Shown here in pieces: positions 51,864 through 52,248 of a stretch of DNA of 52,248 nucleotides. Position 1 is the stretch's first letter. Every line of letters starts with the position of its first letter. Below the pieces are notes generated by a model. It did not search any database. It was given only the letters and a program-made list of their open reading frames with translations, and was not told the DNA's origin. The DNA lies in NCBI GenBank assembly GCA_029001845.1, contig JAREWP010000027.1, forward strand, positions 1 to 52,248. The letters are read 5' to 3'. A program made the position numbers and the translations under genes. The DNA is from Candidatus Magnetocorallium paracelense. Lineage in GTDB: Bacteria > Nitrospirota > Thermodesulfovibrionia > Thermodesulfovibrionales > Magnetobacteriaceae.

Positions 51864-52248
51864 CTATAAATTCTCAATTGCTTCTTTTGATAAACCGGTG
51901 AATTTCATGATTATATCTGTATCAACCCCTGATTCAAGCATGTTTAAAGCTTCTTTTATTATGCTTATCTCTATCCCGTCCTCCTTTGCTGTCTCTATCA
52001 CATCGATCTCTGAAGCCAAATCGATTAAATACCTCTCATACCGTTTACGTTCCTCTCTATCCATCCTCAACAAAGCCAGTTTCTCCTTCGCCTTTTCAAT
52101 GTTCTTTGAGTGAAACTCCTCTTTAATTACATCATGCTTTAACATGTATATCCACTCATCTATATCGGACTCTATTATATCTTCAAACCTCTCTACATGG
52201 ATCAGATAATATTCGGGAAACACATCTTTTTCTCTGAACTCATATCGT
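51864..52248 (-). CDS. Rpn-family PD-(D/E)XK recombination nuclease-like protein, C-terminal part
   Basis: The frame enters from beyond the window's right edge (RYEFREKDVFPEYYLIHVER) and runs about 128 residues to the stop. The sequence LIHVERFEDIIESDIDEWIY and MLKHDVIKEEFHSKN fits the conserved middle of PD-(D/E)XK nuclease-family transposase/Rpn proteins. The ending EDGIEISIIKEALNMLESGV followed by DTDIIMKFTGLSKEAIENL is the usual C-terminal repeat-like tail. The nuclease core itself lies outside the window. These proteins are linked to RecA-independent DNA exchange. Confidence 0.85.
   Translation of the reverse strand, partial: RYEFREKDVFPEYYLIHVERFEDIIESDIDEWIYMLKHDVIKEEFHSKNIEKAKEKLALLRMDREERKRYERYLIDLASEIDVIETAKEDGIEISIIKEALNMLESGVDTDIIMKFTGLSKEAIENL

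Overview
The window reads as chromosomal DNA of a Gram-negative, motile, flexible-metabolism bacterium of moderate to low GC. The evidence is a chemoreceptor, TolC-like and HlyD-like envelope proteins, lipoprotein and signal-peptide secretion, many two-component proteins, a class III polyhydroxyalkanoate (PHA) synthase and a lactate-dehydrogenase-like malate dehydrogenase. The style (many stand-alone receivers, Rpn/PD-(D/E)XK proteins, dispersed palindromic repeats) suggests Desulfobacterota or Nitrospirota. There is no rRNA or marker gene here to settle it, so the phylum is inference only. No tRNA, rRNA or CRISPR array was recognised.

Layout. 1-5.2 kb: a chemoreceptor gene (minus strand) whose 5' end has been cut by an IS630-family element of about 1.2 kb, a small Cys-rich protein, a PepSY-type membrane protein, a cobalamin riboswitch that no longer has an obvious gene, and several palindromic repeats. 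5.2-14 kb (plus strand): an AAA-ATPase/PD-(D/E)XK protein, a Kef-type cation/proton antiporter, an NDH-2-like flavoprotein without a standard start codon, a DUF302 protein, a PhnD-like lipoprotein and a histidine kinase. 14-20.2 kb: a ribbon-helix-helix protein, a secreted LamG protein, a large secreted beta-helix protein behind a promoter and a CAGA tandem repeat, and a second PhnD-like protein.

20.2-26.2 kb (minus strand): a tightly overlapping four-gene operon encoding a TolC-like protein fused to a putative TIM barrel, an HlyD-type adaptor, a TackOD1 zinc-domain protein with a degenerate GGDEF, and a processive family-2 glycosyltransferase. I read this as an envelope-spanning polysaccharide synthesis and export machine, and it is the best candidate for an undescribed system. 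26.6-28.7 kb: exported rhodaneses and a 40-residue Cys-containing ORF. 29-34 kb: a receiver, a methyltransferase, a DedA/ATP-grasp fusion, a heptad-repeat coiled-coil protein and a NUDIX hydrolase. 34.2-44.2 kb: a 1393-residue PPDK-like protein, a CheY-TPR protein, a nucleotide-sugar epimerase, a histone-deacetylase-family protein, malate dehydrogenase and a YqaA/DedA membrane protein.

44.6-51.3 kb (all minus strand): phaC, phaE and a phasin-like gene preceded by two kinase/receiver pairs, one of them with a degenerate kinase. The order suggests that PHA granule formation is tied to a Cache-domain sensor. The window ends in an Rpn/PD-(D/E)XK protein cut by the window edge.

Three dispersed repeat families stand out: a roughly 178-bp perfectly centred imperfect palindrome, three copies of a palindrome of exactly 120 bp whose arms covary, and five copies of a roughly 150-bp element with TCAGC-rich ends. 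Together with the IS element, a duplicated gene tail and several gene fragments, they show a genome with much small-scale rearrangement.
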